DNA from: Rattus norvegicus
Lineage: Eukaryota; Chordata; Mammalia; Rodentia; Muridae
Reading direction: 5' to 3'
Assembly: GCF_036323735.1 (NCBI RefSeq)
Contig: NC_086019.1
Location: forward strand, 235,379,602-235,443,601
DNA: 64,000 bases
The translations under genes were made by a program, and so were the position numbers. Under the pieces are notes generated by a model, which saw only the letters and a program-made list of their open reading frames with translations, searched no databases and was not told the DNA's origin. Below, piece after piece: positions 34,415-48,072 of the stretch (its first letter is position 1; every line of letters begins with the position of its first letter).

Positions 34415-36828
34415 CAGCCTCAGAGTACGGCTTTCTGAAAGGAGATATACTGGTAATTTAAACAAGGAGAAATTACCAAGGAACCTTGGACAACTGTCTA
34501 TTTATCTTCTCGTTCTGAGGGGAGACTGGCAGGTTCTGAGTCATGAGATTTAGAATAGCATTTACTGTCTAACGGCGAAGGACAGGAGACTTGAGAGAAC
34601 AGACTTGCAGTTGGAAATGGTCACAGAGAAATTAAGAGGACGCTTACTTTGTTGGTTCAGCATGGGACAGTGATACTCATGGCAGAGAAGGAGGTAAGGG
34701 TCTTTCAATGTCGTGAGAATAAGCAGCAACGTAAGTCTTGATAAAAATATACTAGCAATGAAGCAAGTAACCTCCCCATAGTTCATCAACAGGAAAGCCT
34801 TTAGTTAGTTCCTGTTTAGACTATGTGGAAGAAAGGCTTCATTTTGAACTAGCAAATGCAGGTCATCATTGGTGACATCACTTATTTTATAGAAACAACT
34901 GAGTCCACAAGGCTGGGCTCTTGTGTAAGGACATAGCTGAGAAAAGGGGAAGGTGCATTAGACACATTTCCGAAGTTCATCCTAAAGGTCCTGAAGCAAA
35001 GTAATCTCGTAAATGGCAGCTTCAACATTTATGTGAAGGGAGTGAGAGCCTGGGAGACAATGCTGTGTTCACTTTGCGTTTCACTTGGGAAGTATGCTGA
35101 TGCTATCTAAGAAGGCTGCAAAGGAACTAAGAGGAAGATGAGGGACTTAAGGCAAAGAGGTCAGAGTATATCAGCAAACCAGTTGTGATCAGATGCCTAT
35201 CATCTGGTCACTTAGGTTTTTATTCTATGGGAGGAGAAGAGCAGCTGTGTGTCCTGTGCCGGTACATCTGCACTTCTCAAAACACTGCCTCTTAATTGGG
35301 CTTAACCCGAAAGGCAATGCTGAGTGGCCCCAGGAGAAAACAAATCCTGGCACTACCCTGAGAACATCTAGTAAAACACACAAGCCAGGATTCCCCATAT
35401 GGAGGCTATTTTCTGGAGAACACGTCCTTATTGTGTCTCCAAAGTAGCTCTGAGCTTGTAGGAGAGGAATGAGAAGTTATGAAATCAGAGAGTCTGAAGA
35501 GATAGAGTCTGCACTGGCATCCAATCCTAAATGGGGCCTGTTCTTCTGCTCCTCTGGGCCGAAGGGAGAAAGGATTTGAGTAGCAAGGTCACCTATGTCA
35601 TTATCACACAATCATACTGATGTTTCAACTTTGGGAGACAACGTCATTAAGACCCAATGGCTCTCTTGTTTCACTTCTTTATTTGAGAGTAAAAGACACA
35701 AGGAGCTAGAGGGCCTTCTGGTCTACCCTTCTGGTATATCTGCTATCTTCTGTCAGTCTATGACCAAAGAACAAAGTGATGAGGGGACAGACAAGTTGGG
35801 ACTATCTGGGGAACCCAGTACAATCTGAGGACATAACCTACCCCAAACAACAAGATACATCTGACTCACATAAGATGAACTAGTAAGGAGTAGAGATGAT
35901 GATGGACAAAGAATACGGAATCTAAGGCTCTCTCCTCAGAGTGAGGCCCTAATGCTTTTATCATTTGCACCAGTATGGTCAAAGTTAATTATGATCACTA
36001 ACAAGGAAATGGAGACTACAAGGATACAAGAGTATAACTTATTAAAATAGTTTGCCATCTACAGCATAGATTGTATTACTCTAGATATAGATTCTGTATG
36101 TGCATGCTATTATAGAATTATGAGCTCATTCCAAATTATTCTTATTTAAGTTCTGGGCTATTACATATTATTCAATACACCAAAAGGGGTAAATAAAGGG
36201 AAAACCGTGGCAGGCACATACAAAGGTTTTGGCATTATTTCACGGCCCAGGACACTAAAGTAGTATGCCTTCCACTCAACTTACACTTGCTTTTTGCTAA
36301 GTCAGAGGTGTCCTCTGTATTCTTAACACAGATGAGATTACAGAGCATGGAGGTAACACATTTGAAGACAGAGATCTCGTCTCACATAAAATATTAATAA
36401 GAATTTAAATACAAGTTCTAAGTGGACTACACCTCCATAAAGTAGTCTTTTGTTTAAAAGGAAGTACCATGAAGTTCTGACTTTTGCATCTACAGAGAAT
36501 GTACTTTTGATGAGAAGTGACCATATTTGTCAGATAACTACCAGGAATAAGGAAACAAGAATCCATAGCTTAAAATTTTAGCACAAGAAATCTCTTCATA
36601 ACTAGGAATGGTTTTAAAGCACGGATTCAATTTATACAAATTTACAAGAATCAGTTAAAAATTTTTTTATTTTTATTCATCAATTTTTAGAATTAGTTTT
36701 ACTTCTGACTAAAAATGCCAAGTAGTATTTAACAAAAAAAGCCACGGCCTCTCTGTGAATTTGTATATATTCAGTTTGTTTTTAACCTGCTCATGGTGGA
36801 GAACAGCTAATTAAGATCAGAGGTTACT

Positions 36829-36929
36829 GGGGCTGGGGATTTAGCTCAGTGGTAGAGCGCTTACCTAGGAAGCGCAAGGCCCTGGGTTCGGTCCCCAGCT
36901 CCGAAAAAAAGAACCAGAAAAAAAAAAAA
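36829..36929 (+). mobile_element. ID SINE
   Basis: Full-length ID with consensus head and A-rich tail, between exact 15-bp target duplications (AAGATCAGAGGTTAC) at 36813-36827 and 36930-36944. Antisense to Glis3. Confidence 0.97.
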
Positions 36930-37279
36930 AAGATCAGAGGTTACAGCAGAAGATGAGTATGAAGGTGAAGACAGAGCCTACAGTTAGAGGTGAGGGCCCA
37001 GACACAGTTGAACACAAATTTAACTCAAGAATCATGGAACCCAAGAGACCCAGCAGTTTAAGACCACTTCATGCAAGAGAAAACAGCAGAGGGGCGGAGA
37101 GAATTCCAAAGCCTGTGAGCTGCACCACCTTTCTGGCTGCAGGGAAGGGAGGCCTTCCTAACTTCTCTTCTAAATGTCTGCAGCTATTTTCCAACCCTGC
37201 ATATCGGCTTGTATCAAAATGAGTGTGTTCTGAGTGTTTTGCCCAGAATAGCCTGAGGGATGTATTTATGTAATGATTG

Positions 37280-37316
37280 GTGATGATGGTGATGGTGATG
37301 GTGATGATGATGATAT
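37280..37316. repeat. GATGGT / GAT microsatellite
   Basis: Tandem GATGGT units followed by GAT units. Confidence 0.9.
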
Positions 37317-38586
37317 AGAAAGTTTCTAGGTGCTAAAATAAAAAGTCCAATGCCAATGACAGGTTATAGTCATTTTTCATTCTACAGAGTATTTCATCCC
37401 TCAAATATGTTAGATCAAGGCAGCATCATTGCTAATTCTGTGTTACACTGTATCCAAGAGGCATAAGAAAGATCTTCTGTATAGCAAACAAGGATTAACA
37501 ATGGTCATTTCAGAGACTTTCTTCCAGTTAGGCTGCTAGTGTCTGCTTCTGCTTTTCACAGGACCTCAAAAGAGATGACGGATGTATAAATAGGCCCACA
37601 ACAGACTAGGGGGAGGGGGGAGGATCCCTGCTTACCAGAAACAGAACACACAAAAGTAAGCCCAAACTGAGTCAACCATTTCCACTCCCTTGGTGGGGAG
37701 TTGGTGTGACCTTTTAATGAGCAATGGTTTGCTAAGAAGGAGGCAAGGGGAGGCTTTGAACCCATGTAAATGATCCTTTTTGCAGAAGGAGGACTTCAAA
37801 GGTTCTTGTAAACACTCATTCATGCACACCTCAATTAACAGCTGATTGCTTGACCATGCTCCTTCCATTCAGCACCTCCCTTTCCTGCCTTCTCTGCCCT
37901 ACTTCCACTAACATCAGGCTCCCCATGTGGCAGCGGGCAGGCCAGCACAAAGAGCTCACCCTCCTTCCTCAAGATGTAGCACGGAATCCCAGACTATCAC
38001 AAGACAGTAGGTCCCAAGAGGGTCAAGCTCAGTTAAAGTTCACAAACAGGAACCTGGGAAGGGGTACAGAACGAGGGGATGCAGGAAGTCAGACGGGTCA
38101 GAAGCACAGAGGCTTGGACTCTGGTGCTCTCTCTTACTGGATAAGTAAGTCTGAATAAATCCTCTGCTCCCCCAGCTTCTACAGCAAAGATAAGATAGTC
38201 CAATTTCCTTCGGAATTGCAAAGTGTGAGATAATTCTGATTTTTTTCATTCAAAAGATATAAACTAGGCACTGGCCAACTGCGTGTGCAGCTGGTATAAG
38301 CACAGAAGGCGGGGCAATTGAAGACCCATTTCTCTGTATTCCCGGGGCTTAATGAAAACAAGCAAGCAAGTATATCTAAGACTAAGTGAAAAAAAGGGTA
38401 CTGCACTAGCAAGAGAGTGTAACAGAAAAAAAAAAAACAACAGTAATTATGGCACATTGTGCAGAAGTTTACATCTGGAAATCAGGGGTATCAAAGAACT
38501 TATGACGGAATGTCTGACAACTTTCAGGTGATCAGTGTCTGCTTAGGGAATGGAGGACTAATCTAAATAGAGTGGCCATGGAAGGT

Positions 38587-38814
38587 AGCAATTCTCAACC
38601 TGTGGGTCGTGATCCCCTCTGGGGTCATCTAAGACCATTGGAAAAGCCAGATATTTATAGTATGACATATACCAGATACGGAATATAATGTAACATAACA
38701 GCAGCAAAATTACAGTTATAAAATAGCAATGAAATAGTTTTATGGTTGAGGCCATCACATCATGAAGAACTGTATTAAGTAAGGGATCATAGCCTTAGGA
38801 AGGTTGAGAATGCC
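38587..38814 (-). mobile_element. URR1-like non-autonomous hAT DNA element
   Basis: Starts AGCAATTCTCAACCTGTGGG and ends AGCCTTAGGAAGGTTGAGAA, with internal AGCAAAATTACAGTTATAAA and TAGTTTTATGGTTGAGGCCA. Same family as 9487-9661, opposite orientation. Inverted CTCAACC/GGTTGAG ends; no transposase. Confidence 0.85.
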
Positions 38815-41160
38815 AATGTTGGGCATCCCCCGCATGTGTTTTTGGGGAGTCAGAGCCTAAACACTGCCCAAGATTATGGTCCTGGTGTTACGTTAGAATG
38901 CTTAGGGAAGGCTCAGAACATAAAGAAATCCGAGCAAACCCTTTGTGTCTTGACAACTCCGGTACGGAAGCTGACACTGACTCCCCTGGTTCATTTTCTA
39001 GTTCTGGGACCAGTGAGTCTTGGGGGTCTCCAAGGGTCTAACTTCTTGGTACTGACATAATATATCAATACTATCATGGGCCATTCCAGGTGGAGGGGAG
39101 CTGGCACGTTTTCTGGATGAGAGCAGAGGAGGTCAGAAATGGTGAAGATACCTCCCTACCATGGCAATCTACTTCACACAGTAGACTTTCTTATAGAAAG
39201 TCATGACAGTGGTCTCCTGGGATTCAAACAAGCCAGTGGGGTTTGGTTTGTCCTCTTTGTCTTACGCTGGAGCAATAAACCTACCAAGGAAGGGAGAATG
39301 CATGTGAACAGCTCGTTTCATTGTCCTCACACAAAAATATTATTGATTTGCTGCAGAATTAATGGATACAAACTGCCATGATGGAACTGTACGAGGGACT
39401 TTTGCTTTTTCCTTAAAGGAGCTGTTGAATATCATCGGTGGGGATTTTAAAATTCATCTGTGAAAACGAATCAATGAAAAAACGGCTTGCTGTTGTCCAC
39501 TGCAGGGGTTGGGGGGTGGGTGGAGAGGTCCTTTTAAAACCTAAAAAGAAAAGCATAGTTTTAAGGATTTCACATCTGATTTAACATCTTTTTTAAACAG
39601 CCCAATAATAATACCACACTTTGTATAGCCAGACTGCTCTCCATTTTAGTAGACTTTAGTGGTCTTTATAATGGTTTATGAATCACTTCATGAATTCCTG
39701 GCTGATTCATCTGGGTGACTATAGTATCTACTTATACTTCCCTTCTGTCTCACAAAAGAGACACTTGGACTCAGTTCAATCCAGATTTGTCCCCAAATGA
39801 ATCACTGCACGTTACTGGGGGAACTGCAGATTGAATTTGGCTTCTGGGACAATTGGGGGCAGCTTTCAGTAATGAAGAAATGGCTGCTGAGAGGTCTGGG
39901 TAATTGCAAAACTGTCCATCTGGGCAGGACCAAGGCTGGCCAAGAGCTGTGTGTCCATCCAAGGAGTTGGTCTTCAGTCAAAGAGCCAAATCGGTGCCCT
40001 GGAAAGGAGTGGGGCTTCTGTCTCCCCATAAACAGCTGGGTCAATAATTACTACAAACAATTCACCTAACCAAAGGAGTTCACGACCTAAAAATGATCCC
40101 CATGCCTCGGGGTAACATGATTTGAGGACTGTGGGTGACACAATCATAGAGCCTTAAATGGTGATCAAATTATATATTAAATAATGGGCATTTGTGTAAA
40201 TTGGATAGCCAATGTGACCTGCAGGACAGTTATACCACTTGGGTACAGGGAACAGGCTGTAAAGTCAAGGAACTACTCAGTGCCAAAGGCTCAGATTTAT
40301 ACATAAATATATATTTTTTTTTGGTAAACTCTGAAGTGATGCCAAGGATATAGCTGCTTTCCTTTGTGGAAAAGAAAATGGAGGAGAAATGATCTATGGC
40401 ATACAAGTGTAGTGAATCCTGAAAAAACAGGAGCTGGGATTTCTGAGATATTTGGACTCCAGGACTGGCTGTGACTCAGTCACTCTTTCTCTTTCAGAAT
40501 CTCTTGTGAATGGAAGGAAAAGAAAAGTCCGACTCTGCCAAGTTCTCCTTTCACAGGAGTACTAATCAAAAGAAAATTCTGCCTAGGGTAGCCTTGGACC
40601 TGTGATTTAAAAATATGTTCTGAAAAGGGCATTTCTGCAGTGATGTGACTCTTCTTAGGTCATTGTGAATGCACTCAACGAAGTGGGTTAACTCACTGTC
40701 CTACAGCAAGGGAAGTGTCCCTCGCTCATCAGCATGGCAGCCCTGTTCAATGTGCTTTCTGACAGAATACATTATGCAAGAGTAGCGTCCAGAAGAGGCT
40801 GTAATGAGAATACTAGACAAGAAAAACATGGTTTTCCTAAACGTGAGAAAGGGAGGCACAAGAGCATTGTTACCCAGACTATCCTAAGCCTTTCTTCACG
40901 GCTTCAAAATGCAGTTTCTTTCAAGTCTATGGAACTTTGAGGATCAAATTTAAATGTGACTTCTACAAGATATGGCTAGATGCATTTGCAAGCCAGTGCT
41001 AATTGAGACAACACAGTCAGTCTGTGAATCTTCAGAAACTATCAGAGAGGTGGTTTGTTCAGTAATTGACATGTGCTGTTTGGAATGTAGTTTCTTTCCA
41101 TCTTTGAAATATCACACAACTATGGAGGAGTATTTACTACCTTCTTATGAAAGTGAGGCT

Positions 41161-41709
41161 CTCCTGAGAGACACAGCCAGAATCCAGCAAATACAGAGGC
41201 GAATGCCAGCAGCAAACCACTGAACTGAGAACGGGACCCCCGTTGAAGGAATCAGAGAAAGAACTGGAAGAGCTTGAAGGGGCTCGAGTCCCCATATGAA
41301 CAACAATGCCAAGCAACCAGAGCTTCCAGGGACTAAGCCACTACCTAAAGACTATACATGGACTGACCCTGGACTCTGACCTCATAGGTAGCAATGAATA
41401 TCCTAGTAAGAGCACCAGTGGAAGGGGAAGCCCTGGGTCCTGCTAAGACTGAACCCCCAGTGAACGTGATTGTTGGGGGGAGGGCAGCAATGGGGGGAGG
41501 GTAGGGAGAGGAACACCCATAAAGAAGGGGAGGGGGAGGGATTAGGGGGATGTTTGCCTGGAAACCGGAAAAGGAATAACATTCGAAATGTAAATAAGAA
41601 ATACTCAAGTTAATAAAAAGAAAAAAGAAAATGAGGTAAGAGGAAGAAAGTAGGGAGGAAGGGAATGGAAGGAAATGGTAAGAAGAAATAAAAGAAAGAA
41701 AGAAAAAAA
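41161..41709 (+). mobile_element. Young 5'-truncated L1 (3' UTR) insertion
   Basis: L1 3' end starting CTCCTGAGAGACACAGCCAG and ending AACATTCGAAATGTAAATAA, plus a purine-rich tail of about 95 bp. Flanked by exact 14-bp target duplications (ATGAAAGTGAGGCT) at 41147-41160 and 41710-41723. CpGs are well kept and it is very similar to the inverted copy at 63.34 kb, which points to a recent rat subfamily. Antisense to Glis3; no coding capacity. Confidence 0.96.
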
Positions 41710-43149
41710 ATGAAAGTGAGGCTCAATACTGATTACAAAAGTGAATGCTTCAAAGGCCACAATCAACCAGAAAAGGGTAGACAGAGAGTAACTCCTCAGC
41801 CACTTATTTTCAATTTGCATCGGGAGCACCCTCACCTGACAGTATACAAGGACAAGTACTTAGCAAATGCTGGTCATTGTTACCAAAGGACTACTTAGTA
41901 GACCTTCCCATTGCTTCCAGAGCTGCCCACTTGGTGTCAATTCCTGGCCTCAGGTAGATGAGTCATCTGCTCAACTGAAACACATCTCTTTGGATATTGC
42001 ATTTGTTTCTGAGTCTGAAGGAAACATCTATTTTAGAAGAGAATATCTATCTAATGTCTCTAACCATTTGCTATAAAATGTGGATTTTTTTCTTCTTGTG
42101 TCTAACTAATAGAAAAGTGATCAAAGGTATATTTTCCCTATAAAAATAAAAGCCAAAAAGGACTCATCTAAAAAACATTGTGTCTTAAGTGTTTATTCAC
42201 TTTGATAGTCTCCTTCCTGACCAACAAACAGATAGACTACCTCTCACTTGCAAAAAGATAGGTGTCTCTGAGCAGCCTGCCCTCACTTAGAGAGAGAAAT
42301 GACTTCATGCATCTAGATCACATTGCCAGGTCAGGAAATGGAAGCGCTCTCCAGAGTGAGCTGTTCCCGTCAGAGGAGGAACTTAGTACTCTGTGAGCAC
42401 AACTCAGGCTAGAAGACTGCTGAGTCTCACCCTGGAGACTCAGGCTCCATACAATCTGCTAAAGAGAGCACACTGACAAGTTCGAACAATACCACAGCCT
42501 AGCAACAGTACCACAGTTCTGTTGCTTTGTGTGTTAAAGAAGGGGGTGGCAAAAAGGATTTCTATCTTACTTCAAGTCGTCTTTCTTATAGTTATGACTC
42601 TCTTTCCTGACAGGAAATCCCAGGGGACTAAGAAAACATCATTTTGGCCTTCACAGGAGGTGGATTTGTTTGGAATATGGGAACAAAATAAAGATGTCTG
42701 ACTTGGCTTCTAGAGTCCAAGTGACTTCCTTGACATTAAAAAAAAAATAGTAACTTTTGTGGACATCTTAATACTTGATTTTGATTTGTGGTTATGCTTA
42801 AGCTAAAATGATAAAATAGTGTTTCAGAAATTTAAAAAAAAAACATGGAAAATAACCTAATGTGTCCAAGTATTGGGACTAGAAGGAAGCTGTTTGCTTG
42901 GTAAGTGCATGTGGAGTCCCACAGCAAGGTCTTTAGCAGGGACTGAAGTGACTCGAAGAAGGAGGTGGCAGAAGGACAGACAGCAAAAGCATGTGCTCAG
43001 GTTATTGTTAAATTGTCCAGAAATAGGAAAGCCATCACACACACAGAGTGGCTATAAATCTATGATGAAATCAGGCCATGTGCTGGTGAAAGGAAACAGC
43101 ATAGACAAGCAACACAGTGAAGCTAGACAGGGAAAGCTTCTCTTAAGCC

Positions 43150-43280
43150 AACATCCAGGCTCATACCTGTCATCCCAGCACACAGGGAACAGAGGCAGGA
43201 GAATCACTGTGAGTCTGGGGCCTAATTTACCTATCAAGTTCTAGACAATCCAGGGGTAAAAGAGAGTTCATCACAAACCA
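43150..43280 (+). mobile_element. B1 SINE, old
   Basis: CAGGCTCATACCTGTCATCC, CAGCACACAGGGAACAGAGG and CAGGAGAATCACTGTGAGTC follow the B1 order with many substitutions; a (CCCA)n tail-like tract follows at 43281-43303. Confidence 0.78.
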
Positions 43281-44023
43281 ACCAACCCACCCACCCACCC
43301 ACGCTCTCAAATAAACTAACAAAGGCTCACCAAAGAAATGAGTCTAAAATGACAGTTTGAGCAGACACTGGATAAAAAGGCGTCTTGATGCCAAACATCA
43401 TCATGATGATCTAGTGTCTCAGGATCAGTATATGAAAAGGCCTGAAGGCAAGGTAAGGCAGTCCTTTCTAGGAAGGCTGCTAAGGCTTCAGCCTATTAAA
43501 CAAGGGTAGCCATGAAAGGACACTAGGCTAGAGTCTGACCACAGAGGACCATCACATCTTGGTATGATTTGGGAGGGTGTAGAGAGGAACAAATGATTTT
43601 AAAGGACAAGTCTTGAGGTACAGAGAAAAGGCTGATGAGATGGGGAAGGAGGACTGCTGTGGACAGCAAAGCCACAGACAGAGCAACTGCTGTATTTAAG
43701 ATGGCAGGTCAGGTGGGGACCCAGGATGGACTGGAAGAATGGTGCTGACTAAGAAGTCCACTGACAGATTCATGAGTTGATCAGCTGTGAAAGAGAAAGG
43801 GAAAAGATCAGAGGTGAATCCTAGGCTTTTTAGGTCTTTAATGTAAGTTAAAGATAGAGGTAGAGTTAATCTTAATTACATTATAACGAAACATACTAAA
43901 GCCTGAGAATTTGATGGAAATCTGAATCAGAGATAGGTCAGGGAAGACTACAAAGCCAGTCTAGCCATGGGTTTTACTCAACCCACCCATTCATATTTTT
44001 ATGATTGCTCAGTAATTCTTGAA

Positions 44024-44031
44024 GTGTGTGT

Positions 44032-44083
<52 letters not shown>

Positions 44084-44084
44084 C
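44024..44084. repeat. GT microsatellite ending in GCGCGC
   Basis: (GT)n with one GG interruption at the start and a GCGCGC end. Confidence 0.97.
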
Positions 44085-45495
44085 ATGCACACATATGGGC
44101 ACATTGGGAGAGGAGGGTGGTTATAGACTCTTCCTCTCTTAATCTCAGATGCCCAGGGATGTCATCTTTCTAGAAAGCATCAGACACCCTCAGTGGATAC
44201 TGAGTGAAAATAACGTCTTGACTCCTACTGTAACTCTGATGTTGGCATCCCCACCATCCAGTTGTAGAGTCCGCTGCTCTGGTGCTCATTCTGTGCCACA
44301 TGATCATGAGACTCAAGATTGATGGACGTTGGTTATTGTCTGTGTTTATTGGTTGCCCTCTGGGTTAGAAATGTGTCTGCATTCATGACCAAGTATCTGA
44401 CAGACACATCAGGGATCGCACAGTGATGAACACTGAGCAAATTGTAGTTTTGTGAGGATGCACACAGTCGTGTGGAGAACTCGTGGCAGGAAGTCAACTC
44501 TCCTCTAATATAATAAACAAGCAAGGTCAGCAAGAGCTTCTGCATCCCAGACCTTTGCTACTCTCTCTAACATAGAAATAATTTTCAATTTTTTTGACAT
44601 TTGGGGACTCTTCAAAGACCTGAAAAGCCATAACTATGCTCGGAATGGTGAAGAACAAGATGATTCTTTCAAGTTGTACTGGAAGGTAAAACAGCATCAC
44701 CTCCAGTCTAAGTGTTCCAAAGGACAGCCTTTGTCTGACTGAGGGCCAAATGAAACACTCTCCCATACCTTGTCATTTCTTCTGGAAGATACTCTGTGTT
44801 CTCTGTAGGTGAAGATCAGGCACATTTAGGATGAATGCTATAATCACCATGGTTTCCTACTGGCCAAATAAACTCTTGTTCACAAGCACAAACTACTTAG
44901 TGTGGCTAACACTGGGTAACTCTGGGTTACGTGCTCTGCCATAGTCATGCTTGTTACTGTCCCTCTTGACGTTTGCACACACCCTTGCTACAACAGACCA
45001 TTGACTTTGAGGGGTGATATTGCTTCCTTTATTGCTTCCACCTCCATTTTGAGAACAGACGTTCTTGCTCTGTGCCTCCAAAGCTACCACCCTTTCTTCA
45101 GTCTTGTAATTCATCACAGCCTATTGGCTTGGCTGTCCCCCATGGTGTATTCAATGTCTACCACATCTCATGCTTCATAATTACCACCCCAGCGATGGAC
45201 TCAATGGACCAAACAGCCCCGAGGCCTAGAGTAGATCCTGATAAGCTTTAACATCTTGTTACATTTTTATGAGTACTGAACACACACTAGGACATTCAGA
45301 AGACAGAGGCTATGAAGAGGCTTGTAGACGAAGATACTAAGATACACGTTTGCTCAAGAGCAGGGCTAGGAAAGCAACAGGCATAGTCGAGAGGTATTCT
45401 GAAGGTACATATGCAGGCCACAGGAAAGCGCCACACTCAGCAGTGTGTGTGTGCCTAAATGTGTGGACTGGTACCTAGGAACTGCATCAAAGTAT

Positions 45496-45505
45496 GTGGG
45501 GGGTA
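45496..45505 (+). promoter_or_regulatory. Perfect match to the GLIS-family DNA-binding consensus
   Basis: GTGGGGGGTA fits the published GLIS binding consensus (G/C)TGGGGGGT(A/C) at all ten positions. It lies inside a Glis3 intron. Whether it is bound is unknown; single 10-bp matches also arise by chance. Confidence 0.3.
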
Positions 45506-47959
45506 TAAGAAGCATTTAAAATCCAGACCGATGTCCTTCTGATCAAAAGAGAAAACAAAAGAACAAACAAACAGAGAATGGGTACCCTCCACAGGGCGGT
45601 GGGTTCTTGTTCTCAAAGCTTTTTATCCCTTGTTAAAGCTTCCTCTGTTCATGGCATAGAACTCAGAGCATAGCTCTGAAGCTTATGAGGAAACCAGGCT
45701 TCTGTCCTCCCAAATCGAACTCCACTCTAGCTGGAAGATCTATGAAACAGATCTTAAGAACCAATGAGTTCCCCCAGGGTATGTGCTTCTGACCCAAAAG
45801 AGGGGTTGGTTTCCGGGTCGAGGACCAAGCTGAGCACTGAAGGCTGCATAGAACAGTCAGAAAGGCTGAGTCAAGGCACAGCAACAAGTGAGTTACGTTG
45901 AGAAGAGTGAACAGCTCAGCTTGTCTGGAACAGAGAGCTTCACTGACTGAGAAAACAGTGAGGAGAAATGGTGACTCTCTGACCTTCAGCATCCAGGCGG
46001 ATGGTACCAAGTTTCCAGGGGTGAGTTAGAACTTGGCCCTGCTGAGCATTAGCTTTGCTTGGTCAGAGACAGACAAGCCCTAGGTTTCAGTAGGGACTTG
46101 AGAAACTAGCAGTCTATATTCAATAAAGGCGGTTTGACTACTTTTCCCAAAATGAGGATTCCTAACATTTTTCTGGTCTTAATTCTTGTGCCAGACTATA
46201 CATTTGGTAAAGTGACACAATCCTCCCTTTTCCTTTAATCCTCCGTGTCTTAGAAGCCTCAGAAATGGGGCTCAGGAAAGCCTCCATTCCGGAAAGCCCA
46301 CCTCCTGTCACTGATACTACAGACTGCGCCATGCTATGGCCTTCAGAAGGAAGAGGCGCAGCTTACGTTCTCTTGCAAAAATGAGTGGCATAGACTGAGG
46401 TGACTTATCACTGGGGCAACTAAGAATTCTCCAGTTCAAAATGGCCACCCGTAAGTATTTTTTGTATTTGTTAGTGTATCGGTCACACTATAAAGCCCAG
46501 TGATTTAACATTTCCAGAGACACTGAGTTCCCCTCAAGGAAAGCCACTGTATAGACATCAAGTCCTGGTGGCTCACCCAACATGACATAGTAAAACAGTA
46601 CTTCCCATAAGAAGTGCACATCAACATCAGAGGATGGGCTGTGGCACTGCCCAAATCCCTGAAATTACGTGTCATTCAGTTAGTACTTAGAAATAAAAAT
46701 AGACTCTCATCAAGATGAGAAAACTTACATTTCTTTTATGGTGGCGGTTAGGATGAAAGGACCTGATGTTAGATGGGCAGCTGTGGTGGGCCCTTTCTAA
46801 CTTCTGACAGTGACTCAGCCCACTTTATTAATGAGCTAAAGCTAAGTAAACGATGAATCAATGCCGGCAAAGCAGGAAAAGACGCCAGCGTCCCACTAAA
46901 ATCGCAAAGTGTGATCAACCTGTTTCCATTAAGAAAACTGCTGGAGTTTTTACTGGGGGATTTCCCAGGCAAACAGCAAAGATGTAGAAACCCGGAGCGG
47001 AAGGTAAACCCATTTCCTGTCCATGTTTTCATCCTGGTCCCTAGTGCAAACACAGTGAATAATTCAGGGTTTCTTCACGGCATCCTCTTCTCTACCCTGA
47101 CTGGAAGAGATAACCCATAGTTCACATTTGCCAGGTCTCAGTCAGGTGTGGGCTCAGGATACACACCCTGCGGCAAGGGCATTCAGCGTCATAAATCCAT
47201 GAAAATACAAGCATGTCTTCACTCATTCCCATGGAGCTACTGTGTCTTCCCATCCTCCTCCTCCTGTCTCCTACCATGGTAACTTTCATTACTGATCACT
47301 GTGCACTCCGTAGATTCCAACTGTTACCTGTCAGGCACATGAAGGTGCCACGTGGTCTCAGAAGCCATGTGTGGCCTACTGTATGCTATGGCAAGCACTG
47401 TTTTTAGTCCACCTGCAAACTGTACAAAAGCTAAAAGGGATTAGCTCCTCTCAGAAGGACAGTCCCCATGTCGCCAGCAAGTATAGACGTAATAAGTGAT
47501 CACTAAGATGGTGCTACGTTTCACCAGGCACTGCTAAAATTCGTATCTTCTGATTCACATTTCTAATGTTCCCATACAACCATATGGATCTTTTATCACC
47601 TCAAAACAGTGAACTCGGAAACTCATTTTCATATTCCTTCTATCCACCCTTCTCCCCAAAGTTTATTAAAAGGCATAGTTTCTAGAGAGAAACTGGGTAT
47701 TGGTTTGGCTCCTTTTCTCTGTTCTTCAGCAAGTTTGCCTCCTAATGAAGGTCTTGAGTGAATTCTCTCTTCTCTACTTCCAGGCACCATGGTGTTCACA
47801 AGGAACCTAAGACAGCTTCATTCTCTAACCTCTCCCAGCTCCCACTCCCACCGCAAATGCCTTTCCAATGCAGACTCCTCCCTCTCTAATGCTAATCTGA
47901 TTGTGTGTTTCTCCTAACAATGGTTATCTGCTTCCAGGAAGAGAGGACCAACTCCTCAG

Positions 47960-48072
47960 GTTTTTGTTTTGTTTTGTTTTTTTGTTCTTTTTTTTTTGGA
48001 GCTGGGGACCGAACCCAGGGCCTTGCGCTTCCTAGGCAAGCACTCTACCACTGAGCTAAATCCCCAACCCCC
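47960..48072 (-). mobile_element. ID SINE
   Basis: Antisense-strand ID with a T-rich (A tail) stretch on the left and head ending CTAAATCCCCAACCCC, between 11-bp target duplications (CAACTCCTCAG) at 47949-47959 and 48074-48084. Sense to Glis3. Slightly more diverged than the other full-length copies. Confidence 0.95.

Noticed and set aside
36953..37222. 89-codon plus-strand frame after the ID SINE
   Set aside because: No recognised domain; starts in the ID target duplication region by chance.
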